Source: Niabella agricola
GTDB taxonomy: Bacteria > Bacteroidota > Bacteroidia > Chitinophagales > Chitinophagaceae
DNA: 64,000 nt
Direction: 5' to 3'
NCBI RefSeq assembly: GCF_021538615.1
Contig: NZ_JAJHIZ010000003.1
Coordinates: 2,542,001-2,606,000, forward strand
The notes under the pieces were generated by a model. The model was not told the origin of the DNA. It made no database searches and saw only the letters and a program-made list of their open reading frames with translations. A program made the position numbers and the translations under genes. This document shows, piece by piece, positions 33,922-44,303 of this stretch (the first letter of the stretch is position 1; every line of letters begins with the position of its first letter).

Positions 33922-35217
33922 TTATGCCTTCCGTTGCTTTACCAGTGCGGAATACAGCCAGAAGAACCCGATAGCAAAGAAAACGATCAGTGACAAGATG
34001 GAATTTTTCATGCTGCCTGTTTGTTCTTCAATAAATCCAAACGCAAAGATACCAATTACAATGGCCAACTTTTCTGTAAAATCATAATAACTGAAGAAAG
34101 AAGCCGTATCCTTTGTTTGAGGCATTAACTTGGCGTAGGTAGACCGGCTGAGCGACTGGATGCCACCCATCACCAGGCCTACGGCAACTGCCAGCCCGTA
34201 AAACAGGAACTCTCCATTGCCTCCGCCTTCCGCTACCGCGGCCGTCAAATAGGCTGCGATGCAGATCAATATCCAAAAAACGACCACCCCCATTAATACT
34301 GTAAGATTTCCGTACCGGGCCGAAAGCCTTGACATATACCAGGCGCCGGCAACCGCCACCAGCTGTATCATTACCACCGATATGATCAGCCGGTCATCCG
34401 GAAGTCGCAGCAGCTTGCTGCCAAAGAGGGTAGCCGCCAGCATTACGGTTTGCACGCCCATGCTGTAAAAAAAGAAGCCGCGCAGGTATCGTTTGAGCAC
34501 GGGCATTTGTTTTACCTGCTGGTATACTTTTTTTATCTCAATGAACCCATCCTGCAGGACCCGTCCGCCGATCTTACCCGTTTGTACCGATTGAGGCAAT
34601 CTTGCGAAAGTGATCTGTGCAAAACAAAACCACCAGATGCCCACCAATAAAAAGGTAAGCCGCGTTGCCAATCCTTTATCCTCCATTAACATGATCAGTA
34701 AAAACCCTACCAGCTGCATGATTACGCTGCCTACATACCCATAAGAAAAACCACGTGCACTGATCCGGTCCCGGTCTTCGGGGGCCGCTATTTCCGGCAG
34801 ATAGGCATTGTAAAACACCAGGCTGCCTACATATCCCATGGCAGCCAGCATAAAGGCAACAACACCCAGGCCCAGCGTATCGCTTGTAAAGAAAAACAGA
34901 ATAGCAGAACCCAATGCGCCCATATAACAGAAAAAACGCATAAAGTTCTTCTTGTTTCCCCGGGTATCTGCGATCGATGTAAGGATGGGATACAGGATGG
35001 CTACAAACAGGTAGGCCGCCGCCAGCACATAATCGTACAGGCTTGAGTTTATAAACTGCCTTCCCAGGAAACGCACATTATGATCGCTGGTACTACTTCC
35101 GGTAACCGCCAAAAAATAGATTGGGAAGAAGGTTGTGGTAATAACCAGGTTGTACACCGAATTGGCCCAATCGTACATGGCCCACCCGTTGATCACTTTC
35201 TTAGAAGCCGTTTGCAT
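33922..35217 (-). CDS. MFS transporter, UMF1/Atg22-like
   Basis: 431 residues with about 12 membrane helices. The N-terminus KKVINGWAMYDWANSVYN is characteristic of the UMF1 (Vacuole effluxer Atg22-like) branch of the major facilitator superfamily. Also typical are the loop AAPEDRDRISARGFSYGYVGS and the SLSRSTYAKLMPQ segment. Substrate unknown; amino-acid efflux is known for the yeast relative. I use the ATG at 35217; the open frame upstream runs into repeat tract 9. Confidence 0.88.
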   Translation of the reverse strand: MQTASKKVINGWAMYDWANSVYNLVITTTFFPIYFLAVTGSSTSDHNVRFLGRQFINSSLYDYVLAAAYLFVAILYPILTSIADTRGNKKNFMRFFCYMGALGSAILFFFTSDTLGLGVVAFMLAAMGYVGSLVFYNAYLPEIAAPEDRDRISARGFSYGYVGSVIMQLVGFLLIMLMEDKGLATRLTFLLVGIWWFCFAQITFARLPQSVQTGKIGGRVLQDGFIEIKKVYQQVKQMPVLKRYLRGFFFYSMGVQTVMLAATLFGSKLLRLPDDRLIISVVMIQLVAVAGAWYMSRLSARYGNLTVLMGVVVFWILICIAAYLTAAVAEGGGNGEFLFYGLAVAVGLVMGGIQSLSRSTYAKLMPQTKDTASFFSYYDFTEKLAIVIGIFAFGFIEEQTGSMKNSILSLIVFFAIGFFWLYSALVKQRKA

Positions 35218-35253
35218 GGAATTTGTTTGTATAAAAATAAGGGATTTGGAGCG

Positions 35254-35323
35254 AGCTTTGAGATTTGAGAACACAGATTTGAGAATCCGGATTTGAGAGG
35301 TGAGAAGCGAGAAATCAGAAGCG
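35254..35323. repeat. heptanucleotide-periodic tract 9, ten units
   Basis: Exactly 70 nt of ten consecutive 7-nt units of type AGATTTG (AGCTTTG, AGAACAC, AGAATCC, GGATTTG, AGAAGCG and others). Confidence 0.75.
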
Positions 35324-35650
35324 CGGGCCTGTATATTCGTTTCAGAGCTACGTTAACTGCCGGTAACCGGTGGTGTTCCTGACAAAGGGCGACCGGGAAA
35401 CCGGTTACTGCTGAAGGGTACATGGAATACGTTGAGCCTCATTTCAGCGCCGGATCCGGTTTAATACCCAATGTGCGGTCCGGGTGCCTGACGCTGAAAT
35501 CTTGTCTCCATGTTGTTTCATTAAGGCCACAAATGTGCAGATCTGGTACGGCTTTTAATAGTAGTAAAAAAAACATAACGAAAGCGCCGCAGGTGCAATC
35601 AGCGTATCTGCGGCAATTATAAAAAAACTTAAGTAAACGACCTTGGAGCT
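35324..35650. other. gap without a recognisable gene
   Basis: About 330 nt between the MFS gene and the STM3941 gene. The plus-strand frame 35422-35622 has no domain or credible start signal. A small inverted repeat GCCGCAG/CTGCGGC lies near 35585-35613. I see nothing else. Confidence 0.5.
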
Positions 35651-35699
35651 CGCTTCTCAAATCTGAAATCTGGATGCCTGGTTTCAACGCTGATCTGGC
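35651..35699. repeat. heptanucleotide-periodic tract 10
   Basis: Units CAAATCT and GAAATCT at a 7-nt step, then a less regular part. The orientation is opposite to tract 9. Confidence 0.5.
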
Positions 35700-35702
35700 T
35701 CC

Positions 35703-36233
35703 TTATTTACCTTTGAAATCCTTAAAAGCCGCTTCCAGCAAGGGCAACAATTGTTCAGACCCGATATTTAAAAACTGCGCTGAAATGGCCACCGGTGTTT
35801 TGTACAGCTGATATGTCAATTCCATTGCTCGTTTCTTTACCGGGTTTTGCTGCCGTTGTAAATAGGCCAAGGGATCTTTTACGTCCAGCATAATGATTGG
35901 TTGATCCGATACCTGTTCCACCCGGATGTTTTTTACGTCCCGCCATAAGATCCTTCCGGCCGATATACCACTGGAATTATCGGTAATGCCTTCTGCATCT
36001 ATGAACAGCCCTTCTTTTTTATTCGCTAGTTTCTGAATAAAAACGATGATCCCGATTCCGAAGAACCCGGTGCAGATGTACCCGATGATCCGGATCATGG
36101 TGGGGTCATCGCTTCTTATAAATAAGAAGGGTTTTATCACAAAAAGCACCCCAAGTAATACAAACAGTATTGCTCCGATCAGGTAGCGTACCGTCTTTTT
36201 TTTATTTATCGGGATGGTTATCGTTTGCGTCAT
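35703..36233 (-). CDS. STM3941-family membrane protein
   Basis: 176 residues. Two membrane helices (YLIGAILFVLLGVLFVI, about 16-32, and IIGYICTGFFGIGIIVFI, about 49-66) precede a cytoplasmic beta-rich part with GLFIDAEGITDNSSG and ILWRDVKNIRVEQ, the PH-like layout of STM3941 proteins. Function unknown. It begins 35 nt after hemN on the same strand and may be the last gene of the haem operon. Confidence 0.75.
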   Translation of the reverse strand: MTQTITIPINKKKTVRYLIGAILFVLLGVLFVIKPFLFIRSDDPTMIRIIGYICTGFFGIGIIVFIQKLANKKEGLFIDAEGITDNSSGISAGRILWRDVKNIRVEQVSDQPIIMLDVKDPLAYLQRQQNPVKKRAMELTYQLYKTPVAISAQFLNIGSEQLLPLLEAAFKDFKGK

Positions 36234-36268
36234 TATTATCTTATTCTTTAAACATATACAGGCGCTGC

Positions 36269-37633
36269 TTATACAGTCATGGAGAAGATACGGGTATCCG
36301 GTTGTTTGCGGATCAGCCGCAGATCAAATGCCATCGCAATATTACGTACAAATGCACGGCCTGCTGCTGTAACCGTCAATCCCGTACTGGAAATTTCCAG
36401 TAATCCGTCGCGCTCCATTTCCCGGAGACGAGCTATAATTTCGGGTAGTTCCTGCACCTGCATCGCAGGCTCCGACCAAGAAGTATGAAACCGGCACATC
36501 AGGTTTAAAATATGTTTCCGGATCTTCAGATCTTCTTCATTCAGCAGATGCCCTTTAACCACGGGCAAGCGGCCTGCATGCACCTGTTCCGTGTATGCTT
36601 CCACCGATTTTTCGTTTTGCGCAAACGCATACCAGGCATCGGAGATTGCCGACATACCCAGTCCGATCATTACCTGGGTGGCCGATGAAGAGTACCCCAT
36701 AAAATTGCGATGCAGACGACCATCGAGTAAGGACTGGTGCAAACGGTCTCCGGGCAATGCGAAATGGTCCATTCCAACCTCAATATATCCCGACCGTTCC
36801 AGTAATGCCTTGCCCTCTTCATATAACTTTCGCTTCAGTTCGGGAGCGGGAAGATCTGCCTCCCGGAATCCCCGCTGTCCTACACCTTTTACCCAGGGCA
36901 CATGGGCATAGGAATAAAAAGCGATCCGGTCCGGCCTTAATTCGATGGTACGTTCAATCGTAGCCTGCATGGATGCCCAGGTTTGAAAGGGCAGCCCGAA
37001 AACCAGGTCATGGCTGATGCTTTCATATCCGGCGCTGCGGGCACCATCCGTTGCAGCTGCCACCCGCTCAAACGGCTGGATCCGATGTATGGCTTTCTGT
37101 ACTACCGGATCATAATCCTGTACACCAAAACTTACCCGCCGGAACCCCAGGTTCGATAAGGTTTGCAGATGAGCCGCCGTGGTATTATTCGGGTGTCCCT
37201 CAAAACTGAATTCGGGTGAAGGCGCGATAACGGCCCTTGAGAACAGCCCTTTTAATAACAGCTCCAGATGGTGCGGACTAAAAAACGTAGGTGTACCGCC
37301 CCCCAGGTGCAACTCCTTGATGACCGGTGGCTCCGGAAGTAATGCACAGTTCAGTTCCCACTCTTTCAGGACCGCTTCTATATAGGGCTGTTCCACATCA
37401 TGCCGGCGGGTAATGCGCTTATGACAGGCACAAAAAGTACAGAGACTTTCACAAAACGGCAAATGAATATAAACGCTGATTCCCTGTGTTGCATTGGTTT
37501 CCCGGAAGCTGCGTATCAGCGCCTCCTTCCACCCTCCGGCAGTGAAATGTTCCGGCTCCCAGTACGGCACCGTAGGATAACTGGTGTACCGGGGGCCCTG
37601 TATATTGTATTTCTGTACAAGACTTTGCTGCAT
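36269..37633 (-). CDS. hemN: oxygen-independent coproporphyrinogen III oxidase
   Basis: Radical-SAM enzyme that decarboxylates two propionates of coproporphyrinogen III without O2. 454 residues. The 4Fe-4S motif is CESLCTFCAC (about 60-69) after ISVYIHLPF; GGGTPTF follows. N-terminal VQKYNIQGPRYTSYP is the true HemN signature, separating it from HemW. hemF is also present four genes upstream in transcription order, so the cell can perform this step with or without oxygen. hemB ends 3 nt before its start. Confidence 0.95.
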   Translation of the reverse strand: MQQSLVQKYNIQGPRYTSYPTVPYWEPEHFTAGGWKEALIRSFRETNATQGISVYIHLPFCESLCTFCACHKRITRRHDVEQPYIEAVLKEWELNCALLPEPPVIKELHLGGGTPTFFSPHHLELLLKGLFSRAVIAPSPEFSFEGHPNNTTAAHLQTLSNLGFRRVSFGVQDYDPVVQKAIHRIQPFERVAAATDGARSAGYESISHDLVFGLPFQTWASMQATIERTIELRPDRIAFYSYAHVPWVKGVGQRGFREADLPAPELKRKLYEEGKALLERSGYIEVGMDHFALPGDRLHQSLLDGRLHRNFMGYSSSATQVMIGLGMSAISDAWYAFAQNEKSVEAYTEQVHAGRLPVVKGHLLNEEDLKIRKHILNLMCRFHTSWSEPAMQVQELPEIIARLREMERDGLLEISSTGLTVTAAGRAFVRNIAMAFDLRLIRKQPDTRIFSMTV

Positions 37634-37636
37634 GCA

Positions 37637-38632
<996 letters not shown>

Positions 38633-38658
38633 TTAATTCAAAAATTTCAGTTCCGGTA

Positions 38659-39532
38659 TCAGCATCCGCCATAGGCGTATATAATTTCAACGCCTCCGTT
38701 CTTTTTGATGAACGAAGCACCGCTCGATCCGCCCTCGGCGTAGTATTCAAAATCGATCCGGTTTTTATCTTTTATGCGGTTGCCTTTTTCATCATACTGG
38801 TTGGGCTGATACCACCAGGAAAAAAAAATCATACCGGCTTTTAACAGAATTTACACTTTTTCTATCCTCCGGCCGGAAAGTTTGTGCCCGGGTGATTTCC
38901 AGCAAGAACAAAACAGCTTCCGGAATAGAAGCATCCGGCAAAAAGATCCGGTGCTCTTCTCCACCAGGGCCATCCTTTTCTACATACTGTTGCAGGGCGC
39001 TGTAGGTAATACCTCCTGTAAACCGGTATTGTTCTACAAAATGAATCTCTTCCTTCGTCTCTTTTTTCAACTCCTGCTTGCGGTAGAACACCGGCTTCCC
39101 AAAAAAAGTGCTCAGTGCTTCTGCCAGGGGAACCTCCGTGTAGTCATCTGCTTCATTACCCTTAGATAATTTTTTGTAAGGGATGCGCGACAGGAAACCC
39201 AGGGGAGTATACCCCGTAGCCTGCCTGCCGGTTACCTTAACCCAGGAGGTCTTTAACGGGTAAAAATTACCAGCGCTGGTTTCCGCTTCCCCTACTCCTG
39301 TCATCCGCGTTGTATCTCCGTAATAGCTGAGGTAAATGGTATATCCCGGATCACTCAGACTGGAAATGATCTTAACCGTTTGGCCGGCTGGTACTTTTTC
39401 CAGGACCCTTGCCTTTACAGAAGGTTGCTCATAAATGGCCAATGGATAACCGCTCCAGTTGTAATACGGTGTTGTTTGCGCACTAACTGCCGCCGGCATC
39501 AAAAAACAGTATATCAGAAAAAGAAGTTTCAC
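38659..39532 (-). pseudogene. secreted SH3-like protein gene, frameshifted at an A9/T9 run
   Basis: From the ATG at 39532 the frame gives a signal peptide (LFLIYCFLMPAAVSAQ), an SH3-like region (YPLAIYEQPSVKARVLEKVP) and continues to about residue 235 (SRYDFFF), then ends at 38792. In the adjacent frame the sequence goes on in credible protein: WWYQPNQYDEKGNRIKDK, RIDFEYYAEGGSSG and a stop at 38659-38661, 32 nt before hemB. The frame change falls in a run of nine A (38820-38828, plus strand). One base less would give an intact 290-residue protein. It could be a real mutation, slippage or a sequencing error. Function unknown. Confidence 0.75.
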
Positions 39533-39534
39533 CG

Positions 39535-39583
39535 GAGATTTGGGTTTTGAGATTTGAGACTTGAGATTTAGGATTTAGCATTT
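39535..39583. repeat. heptanucleotide-periodic tract 11
   Basis: Seven units (GAGATTT three times, GGGTTTT, GAGACTT, AGGATTT, AGCATTT) filling the whole 52-nt gap between hemF and the frameshifted gene. Confidence 0.7.
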
Positions 39584-39584
39584 A

Positions 39585-40523
39585 TTACACCCACTCCCGC
39601 GGATGTTTACAGGCCTGCAGTAATTTATCTTCCAGGCTCCCGGGCTCCGGCTCATAATTATAAACAAACCGGACCGTAGGGGGCAGACTCATTAAAATGC
39701 TTTCGGTTCGACCATTTGTTTTTAACCCGAAAATAGTTCCCCGGTCATGGAGCAGGTTAAACTCTACGTACCGGCCGCGCCGGATCTCCTGCCATCTTTT
39801 ATTTTCGGAGTTCCAGGACGTGTTCTTTCTTTTTTGTACCAGGGGAAGATACGCCTCCAGGAATGCATCCCCGTTGGCCTTTTGAAAGGCCAGCAAACGG
39901 GCAGCCTCTTCTTCGCTGCTCAGATAAAGATGATCATAAAATACCCCTCCTACCCCGCGCATCTCATTTTCGCGGTGCTTGTTGGAAAAATATTCGTCAC
40001 ACTGCTTTTTATATTTCGGATACAATTCCTGTCCAAACGGATCGATGGCCTGTTTTAACATGGTATGAAAGTGTATCACATCCTCTTCAAATAAATAATA
40101 AGGGGTTAGATCTGCGCCGCCACCAAACCAGCGATGGGTAACCGTGCCTTCGTTATCATGTGCCTCAAAATAGCGCCAGTTTGCATGTGTGGTAGGCACA
40201 AAGGGATTTTCGGGATGCAGCACCAGGCTGATGCCACAGGCGAACCAGGTTCCTTCATTTACGGGCAGCACCTGTTTCATTTTTTCAGTAATATGCCCGT
40301 ACACAACGGAAACGTTTACGCCTGCTTTTTCAAAAACGCCCCCATTCTCCATAATGCGCGAATGGCCGCCGCCGCCCTTGCCATTTTCACCGCGCTGCCA
40401 GTTGTCTTCCTTAAAAACGGCCCGGCCGTCTTCTTTCTCGAGGGCTTTGCAAATGCGATCCTGCAATCCGTAAACGTATTCGATCCATTGCTGGCGGAAT
40501 GCGTTTGTTGCTTCTTTTTTCAT
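39585..40523 (-). CDS. hemF: oxygen-dependent coproporphyrinogen III oxidase
   Basis: Cofactor-free aerobic enzyme converting coproporphyrinogen III to protoporphyrinogen IX. 312 residues. Family signatures are GGGGHSRIMENGGVFEKAGVN, split here as GHSRIMENGGVFEKAG, then HANWRYFE, WFGGGADLTPYYL, GVGGVFYDHLYL and RRGRYVEFNLLHDRGTIFGL. All expected segments are present and in order. Co-oriented with the rest of the haem operon; 132 nt separate it from the M1 peptidase, long enough for its own promoter. Confidence 0.96.
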   Translation of the reverse strand: MKKEATNAFRQQWIEYVYGLQDRICKALEKEDGRAVFKEDNWQRGENGKGGGGHSRIMENGGVFEKAGVNVSVVYGHITEKMKQVLPVNEGTWFACGISLVLHPENPFVPTTHANWRYFEAHDNEGTVTHRWFGGGADLTPYYLFEEDVIHFHTMLKQAIDPFGQELYPKYKKQCDEYFSNKHRENEMRGVGGVFYDHLYLSSEEEAARLLAFQKANGDAFLEAYLPLVQKRKNTSWNSENKRWQEIRRGRYVEFNLLHDRGTIFGLKTNGRTESILMSLPPTVRFVYNYEPEPGSLEDKLLQACKHPREWV

Positions 40524-40655
40524 CCGTATGCGTTTTGTTTGCCCCGCTTTGCGGAACGATTTTGTTGGTCGGATGTAACATTACGTCGTAAAATTTTCAT
40601 TCATCTCTATGCTTAGTCCCGATACTTACCGGGAGAAAATTTTATATCGAACGTT

Positions 40656-42533
40656 TCATAACCGATAAATATTGTCATCAGGAGTGGCATCCATAAAAAT
40701 GCCCCCGTCAATTTCAACCTGCTCTATTTTCCCATTGCTGGGGACGGTAAAGGTGACGGTCCTTTCCTTTTTCTTCCAGATCTCCGGGGTATAGTGGTAT
40801 CTTTTTTCTTTTCCGTCTGCCGGTTTCAGGACCACATCAAAGGGCACCGCAAACCCGCCGGTATTCTCCAGCGTTATCGTGGTATTGTTGGTACCCTGCC
40901 GGGCTTCTTTTATTTTAAGATCGATATAATGATTGCTAAAGAACCAGTTCTCCCAAAACCAGGTAAGATCCTGCCTGGCGCCCGCATTGATGGAATAAAA
41001 ATAATCCCAGGGTGTCGGATGTTTTCCGCTCCAGGTATTTATATAATGAAGCAGGGCCTTTTTGAAAGGCATATCTCCCAACAGGTCTTTTAAAGCCAGA
41101 TAGGAAAGGGAAGCCTTGCCATAAGAATTTCTTCCATATCCAGCTCCCGACAATTGAGACGACATAGTGATAAGGGGCTGGTCCATTTCTGTTGCAGGAT
41201 TATTGATCCAGTTCTTTATCCGGAAACTTTTATAGGCACTATCTGCCATATGCTTTCCATTTTCGGAAATACCGATGAGGTATTCAAAGGTAGTAGCCCA
41301 TCCTTCGTCCATAAATGCATAGCGGGTTTCATTGATACCCATATAAAAGGGGAAGTAGGTATGTGCTACTTCATGATCCACCGTCAGCCGGGAGTCCATC
41401 AGATCCCTTAATGAGGCATCGTTCACCATCATGGGATATTCCATATCCGCATATCCCTGGATGGCCGTCATGGTGGGATACGGGTAGTTAACGCCGGGGA
41501 GGTGATCCGAATACCAGCGGATGGCATACCGGGTCCATTCTACATAGTTTTTGAAATCGGCAGCAGTATCCTTGTAGGCGGCCTGAATGCTGACTCTTTT
41601 TAGTCCGTTACCATCAGCGAGGGCCACATTGCCCGCATCCCATACAAAATGATTGCTGGTAGCAAAGGTGAAGTCGGTTACATTCTTTGCTGTAAATTTC
41701 CACTCATTCCATTCGCTGAAATTGGTTACCGCTCCCTGTTCCATGTCTTTGGCTGTGGCCACATGAATAATTTTATTACCGGAGAGCGATTCCCGGAAGC
41801 GCCGGAACGCCGCCGGCTGCAGCACCTCCTTTGCATTGTCCAGGGTGCCCGTCGCCCAAACCACATAGTTGGTCGGCACCTTAATAGAAACGAAGTAGTC
41901 ATTAAAATCATTATAAAACTCACCGCCATCGGTGTGCGGCAGCAGGTCCCATCCGTTGTAATCGTCATACACGGAGATCCGTGGATAGGAATAAGCGCAG
42001 AAAAAGGTATTGGGATCAATCTGCCCTTCACGGCCGCTGAGCTTCGACAAGGGGTAGGTCCATTCGATCTCAAATTCGGCTTTCGACCGCGGCGGCAACG
42101 GCGTATTCAGGTCTACTTTATTTGCCGTGCCCCAGTTATCACTGTCGATCGAATAATGTTCCCCATTCACCACAAATCCAAGGATCTTTAATCCGGAGGT
42201 CAGGAAGTCTTTTGGCACCTGCCCCGCTCTCGGGGCTTCCGGTTTGTGAATATTATTTACAAACCGGATTACTACCGATCTCAAAGTATCCGGACTGTTA
42301 TTTGCATAGGAGATCTTTTCCCTGCCCGAAACAGATTTTTCCGCCGTATTCACCGTAGTGTTGATCACATACACACCCCGGTTCTGCCAGTAATTGGTTC
42401 CCGGCAAACCATTGGTAGTGCGGGTTCCTTTTTTAACGGCATTCTGAATATTCCGGGGCATGTAAAGTCCCTGCGCCGCAACAGCCGCATATTGAAGTAC
42501 AAATGCCGCAATAAAAAAAGGTATTTTACTCAC
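40656..42533 (-). CDS. M1-family zinc metallopeptidase, secreted
   Basis: 625 residues with a signal peptide (FFIAAFVLQYAAVAAQ). The zinc motif is HEVAH at 387-391 with the third ligand Glu410 in FMDEGWATTFEYL. The substrate motif GxMEN is replaced by GYADMEYPMM (360-369), so N-terminal amine recognition may differ from classical aminopeptidases. An N-terminal beta domain covers about 50-300. It lies inside the haem operon, 10 nt upstream of nothing but hemE's end, yet has no known role in haem synthesis. Confidence 0.9.
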   Translation of the reverse strand: MSKIPFFIAAFVLQYAAVAAQGLYMPRNIQNAVKKGTRTTNGLPGTNYWQNRGVYVINTTVNTAEKSVSGREKISYANNSPDTLRSVVIRFVNNIHKPEAPRAGQVPKDFLTSGLKILGFVVNGEHYSIDSDNWGTANKVDLNTPLPPRSKAEFEIEWTYPLSKLSGREGQIDPNTFFCAYSYPRISVYDDYNGWDLLPHTDGGEFYNDFNDYFVSIKVPTNYVVWATGTLDNAKEVLQPAAFRRFRESLSGNKIIHVATAKDMEQGAVTNFSEWNEWKFTAKNVTDFTFATSNHFVWDAGNVALADGNGLKRVSIQAAYKDTAADFKNYVEWTRYAIRWYSDHLPGVNYPYPTMTAIQGYADMEYPMMVNDASLRDLMDSRLTVDHEVAHTYFPFYMGINETRYAFMDEGWATTFEYLIGISENGKHMADSAYKSFRIKNWINNPATEMDQPLITMSSQLSGAGYGRNSYGKASLSYLALKDLLGDMPFKKALLHYINTWSGKHPTPWDYFYSINAGARQDLTWFWENWFFSNHYIDLKIKEARQGTNNTTITLENTGGFAVPFDVVLKPADGKEKRYHYTPEIWKKKERTVTFTVPSNGKIEQVEIDGGIFMDATPDDNIYRL

Positions 42534-42543
42534 GGTTATTTTT

Positions 42544-43584
42544 TTAAATGCTAAACCGGTATTCCTTTACCGTATTTACAAAAGCTTTTGCATGGTCTAC
42601 GGGCACATTGGGCAGGATGCCATGTCCCAGATTGGCAATATGGCGGTCCTTTCCAAATGCCTGCAGCATCGCTTTTGTTTCTTTTTCGATCTGCGGAATG
42701 GGAGCCAGCAATTTTGCAGGATCAAAGTTTCCTTGCAGGGTTATATTATTACCGGCCATGCTGCGGGCTACCTGCGGCTCTATACACCAGTCGATGCCCA
42801 GTCCGGAAGCTCCTGTTGCCGCCATTTCTGCCAGTGATCCCCAGGCGCCTTTTGCAAAAACGATCACCGGAACACTTTCTTTCAACGCCGCCACGATCTG
42901 GCGGATGTAGCGGAGTGAAAATGTTTCAAAATCGTGTTTGCTCAGCAATCCGCCCCAACTGTCAAACACCTGCAATACATCGGCACCGGCAGCCACCTGT
43001 CCTTTCAGGTATGCAATAGTGGTATCGGTGATCATTTGGAGCAAGACATGGGCCGTTTCCGGCTGCTGGTAACAAAAGGCCTTTGCTTCATCAAAGGTTT
43101 TGCTGCCTTTTCCCTGAACCATATAGCATAACAACGTCCAGGGCGCTCCGGCAAACCCAATCAGCGGCACACGTCCGTTCAGTTCCTTTTTGATCAGTTT
43201 TATCGCATCGAATACGTAGTTCAATGTTTCATTCACATCGGGTACCCGGAGCCGCTGCAGATCGCCAACGCTCTTTACAGGTTCTGGCAGCAGCGGGCCC
43301 AGTTTTTCAACCAGCTGTACTTCCATTCCCATCGCCTGTGGTACCACCAGGATGTCTGAAAACAGGATGGCCGCATCCACACCCACAATGTCTACCGGTT
43401 GCAAGGTAATTTCGCAGGCCAGCTCGGGGTTCTGGCACCGTTCAAAAAAGGAATACTTTTCTCTGAGTTGGATGTATTCCGGCAAGTATCTTCCTGCCTG
43501 ACGCATCATCCATACCGGGGTACGTTCCGTGGCTTCTCCGCGAAGCGTTCTTAAAATCAAGTCGTTTTTTATTTCCTGTTGCAT
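42544..43584 (-). CDS. hemE: uroporphyrinogen decarboxylase
   Basis: Removes four acetate carboxyls from uroporphyrinogen III to give coproporphyrinogen III. 346 residues, TIM barrel. N-terminal signature [19 protein letters not shown] contains the arginines that hold the substrate, and the catalytic Asp lies in [17 protein letters not shown]. Later conserved parts are [13 protein letters not shown] and [13 protein letters not shown] with [11 protein letters not shown]. Two nt separate it from hemD. Confidence 0.96.
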   Translation of the reverse strand: MQQEIKNDLILRTLRGEATERTPVWMMRQAGRYLPEYIQLREKYSFFERCQNPELACEITLQPVDIVGVDAAILFSDILVVPQAMGMEVQLVEKLGPLLPEPVKSVGDLQRLRVPDVNETLNYVFDAIKLIKKELNGRVPLIGFAGAPWTLLCYMVQGKGSKTFDEAKAFCYQQPETAHVLLQMITDTTIAYLKGQVAAGADVLQVFDSWGGLLSKHDFETFSLRYIRQIVAALKESVPVIVFAKGAWGSLAEMAATGASGLGIDWCIEPQVARSMAGNNITLQGNFDPAKLLAPIPQIEKETKAMLQAFGKDRHIANLGHGILPNVPVDHAKAFVNTVKEYRFSI

Positions 43585-43586
43585 AT

Positions 43587-44303
43587 TTAAAAATCTTTGG
43601 ATCCCCGGGCCGACCGTCGGGTACTGTCGGCAATCATTCCGATCATCTGCTCCACATCGGGCTGTGCTGCTTCTACAATATTTGAGGTATATTTTTTCAA
43701 GGCCCTGGTTGTAGACGGGCCAATAGAAAATGCGCTCGTTTCCGGGCTGATCTTATTTAGTGAAAAAAAACTCTCCACGCCACTCGGGCTATAGAACAGG
43801 ATCCCGTCATAGTGCTGGTCAATGTGTACCGGTGTTTTTATAGTTTTATAAACCACTTTTTCCCGGCAGGAAATGGCGTTCTGTTTCAAACCGTCGGGAA
43901 TCGTATCCAGGCGCAGGTTTCCACAAAAAAAAACCACCGGGTCTGGTGCATGCCCGATAATCTGTTTTACCAGTTGTGCTCCGTTGGGTGCCGAAGCGCT
44001 GATTGTGGTGCCGGGCAATAATTCCTGCACTTTTTTACGGGTGGCCGCTTCAATACAGAACACCCTCCACCGGGGCTGGTTTGTAAGCGCTGCGGCTACT
44101 GCCGTTACGGCATTGGCACTGGTGAAAATAACCGCTTGATCCAAAAGCGGCACGTCGGCCAGCAGTGCTGTTACCTGTTCCGGTGCTACCGGTTGCGTTT
44201 GCAGAAAAGAGCGGCAATCGAGCTGTACCTGGTCCCCGGCCTTCCGGATGAGCGCATCATCCAATAGCTTTGTACTTAAAATATGAAGCAGTTTATTGCG
44301 CAT
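43587..44303 (-). CDS. hemD: uroporphyrinogen-III synthase
   Basis: Closes the linear tetrapyrrole made by HemC while inverting ring D. 238 residues, two-lobed fold. Sequence conservation in this family is weak; support comes from [12 protein letters not shown], the late [16 protein letters not shown] and [13 protein letters not shown] segments, and from its position overlapping hemC by 11 nt and followed by hemE. Confidence 0.88.
   Translation of the reverse strand: MRNKLLHILSTKLLDDALIRKAGDQVQLDCRSFLQTQPVAPEQVTALLADVPLLDQAVIFTSANAVTAVAAALTNQPRWRVFCIEAATRKKVQELLPGTTISASAPNGAQLVKQIIGHAPDPVVFFCGNLRLDTIPDGLKQNAISCREKVVYKTIKTPVHIDQHYDGILFYSPSGVESFFSLNKISPETSAFSIGPSTTRALKKYTSNIVEAAQPDVEQMIGMIADSTRRSARGSKDF

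Noticed and set aside
35422-35622. 66-residue plus-strand reading frame
   Set aside because: No start signal, no domain, and A-rich composition at the end; not supported as a gene.
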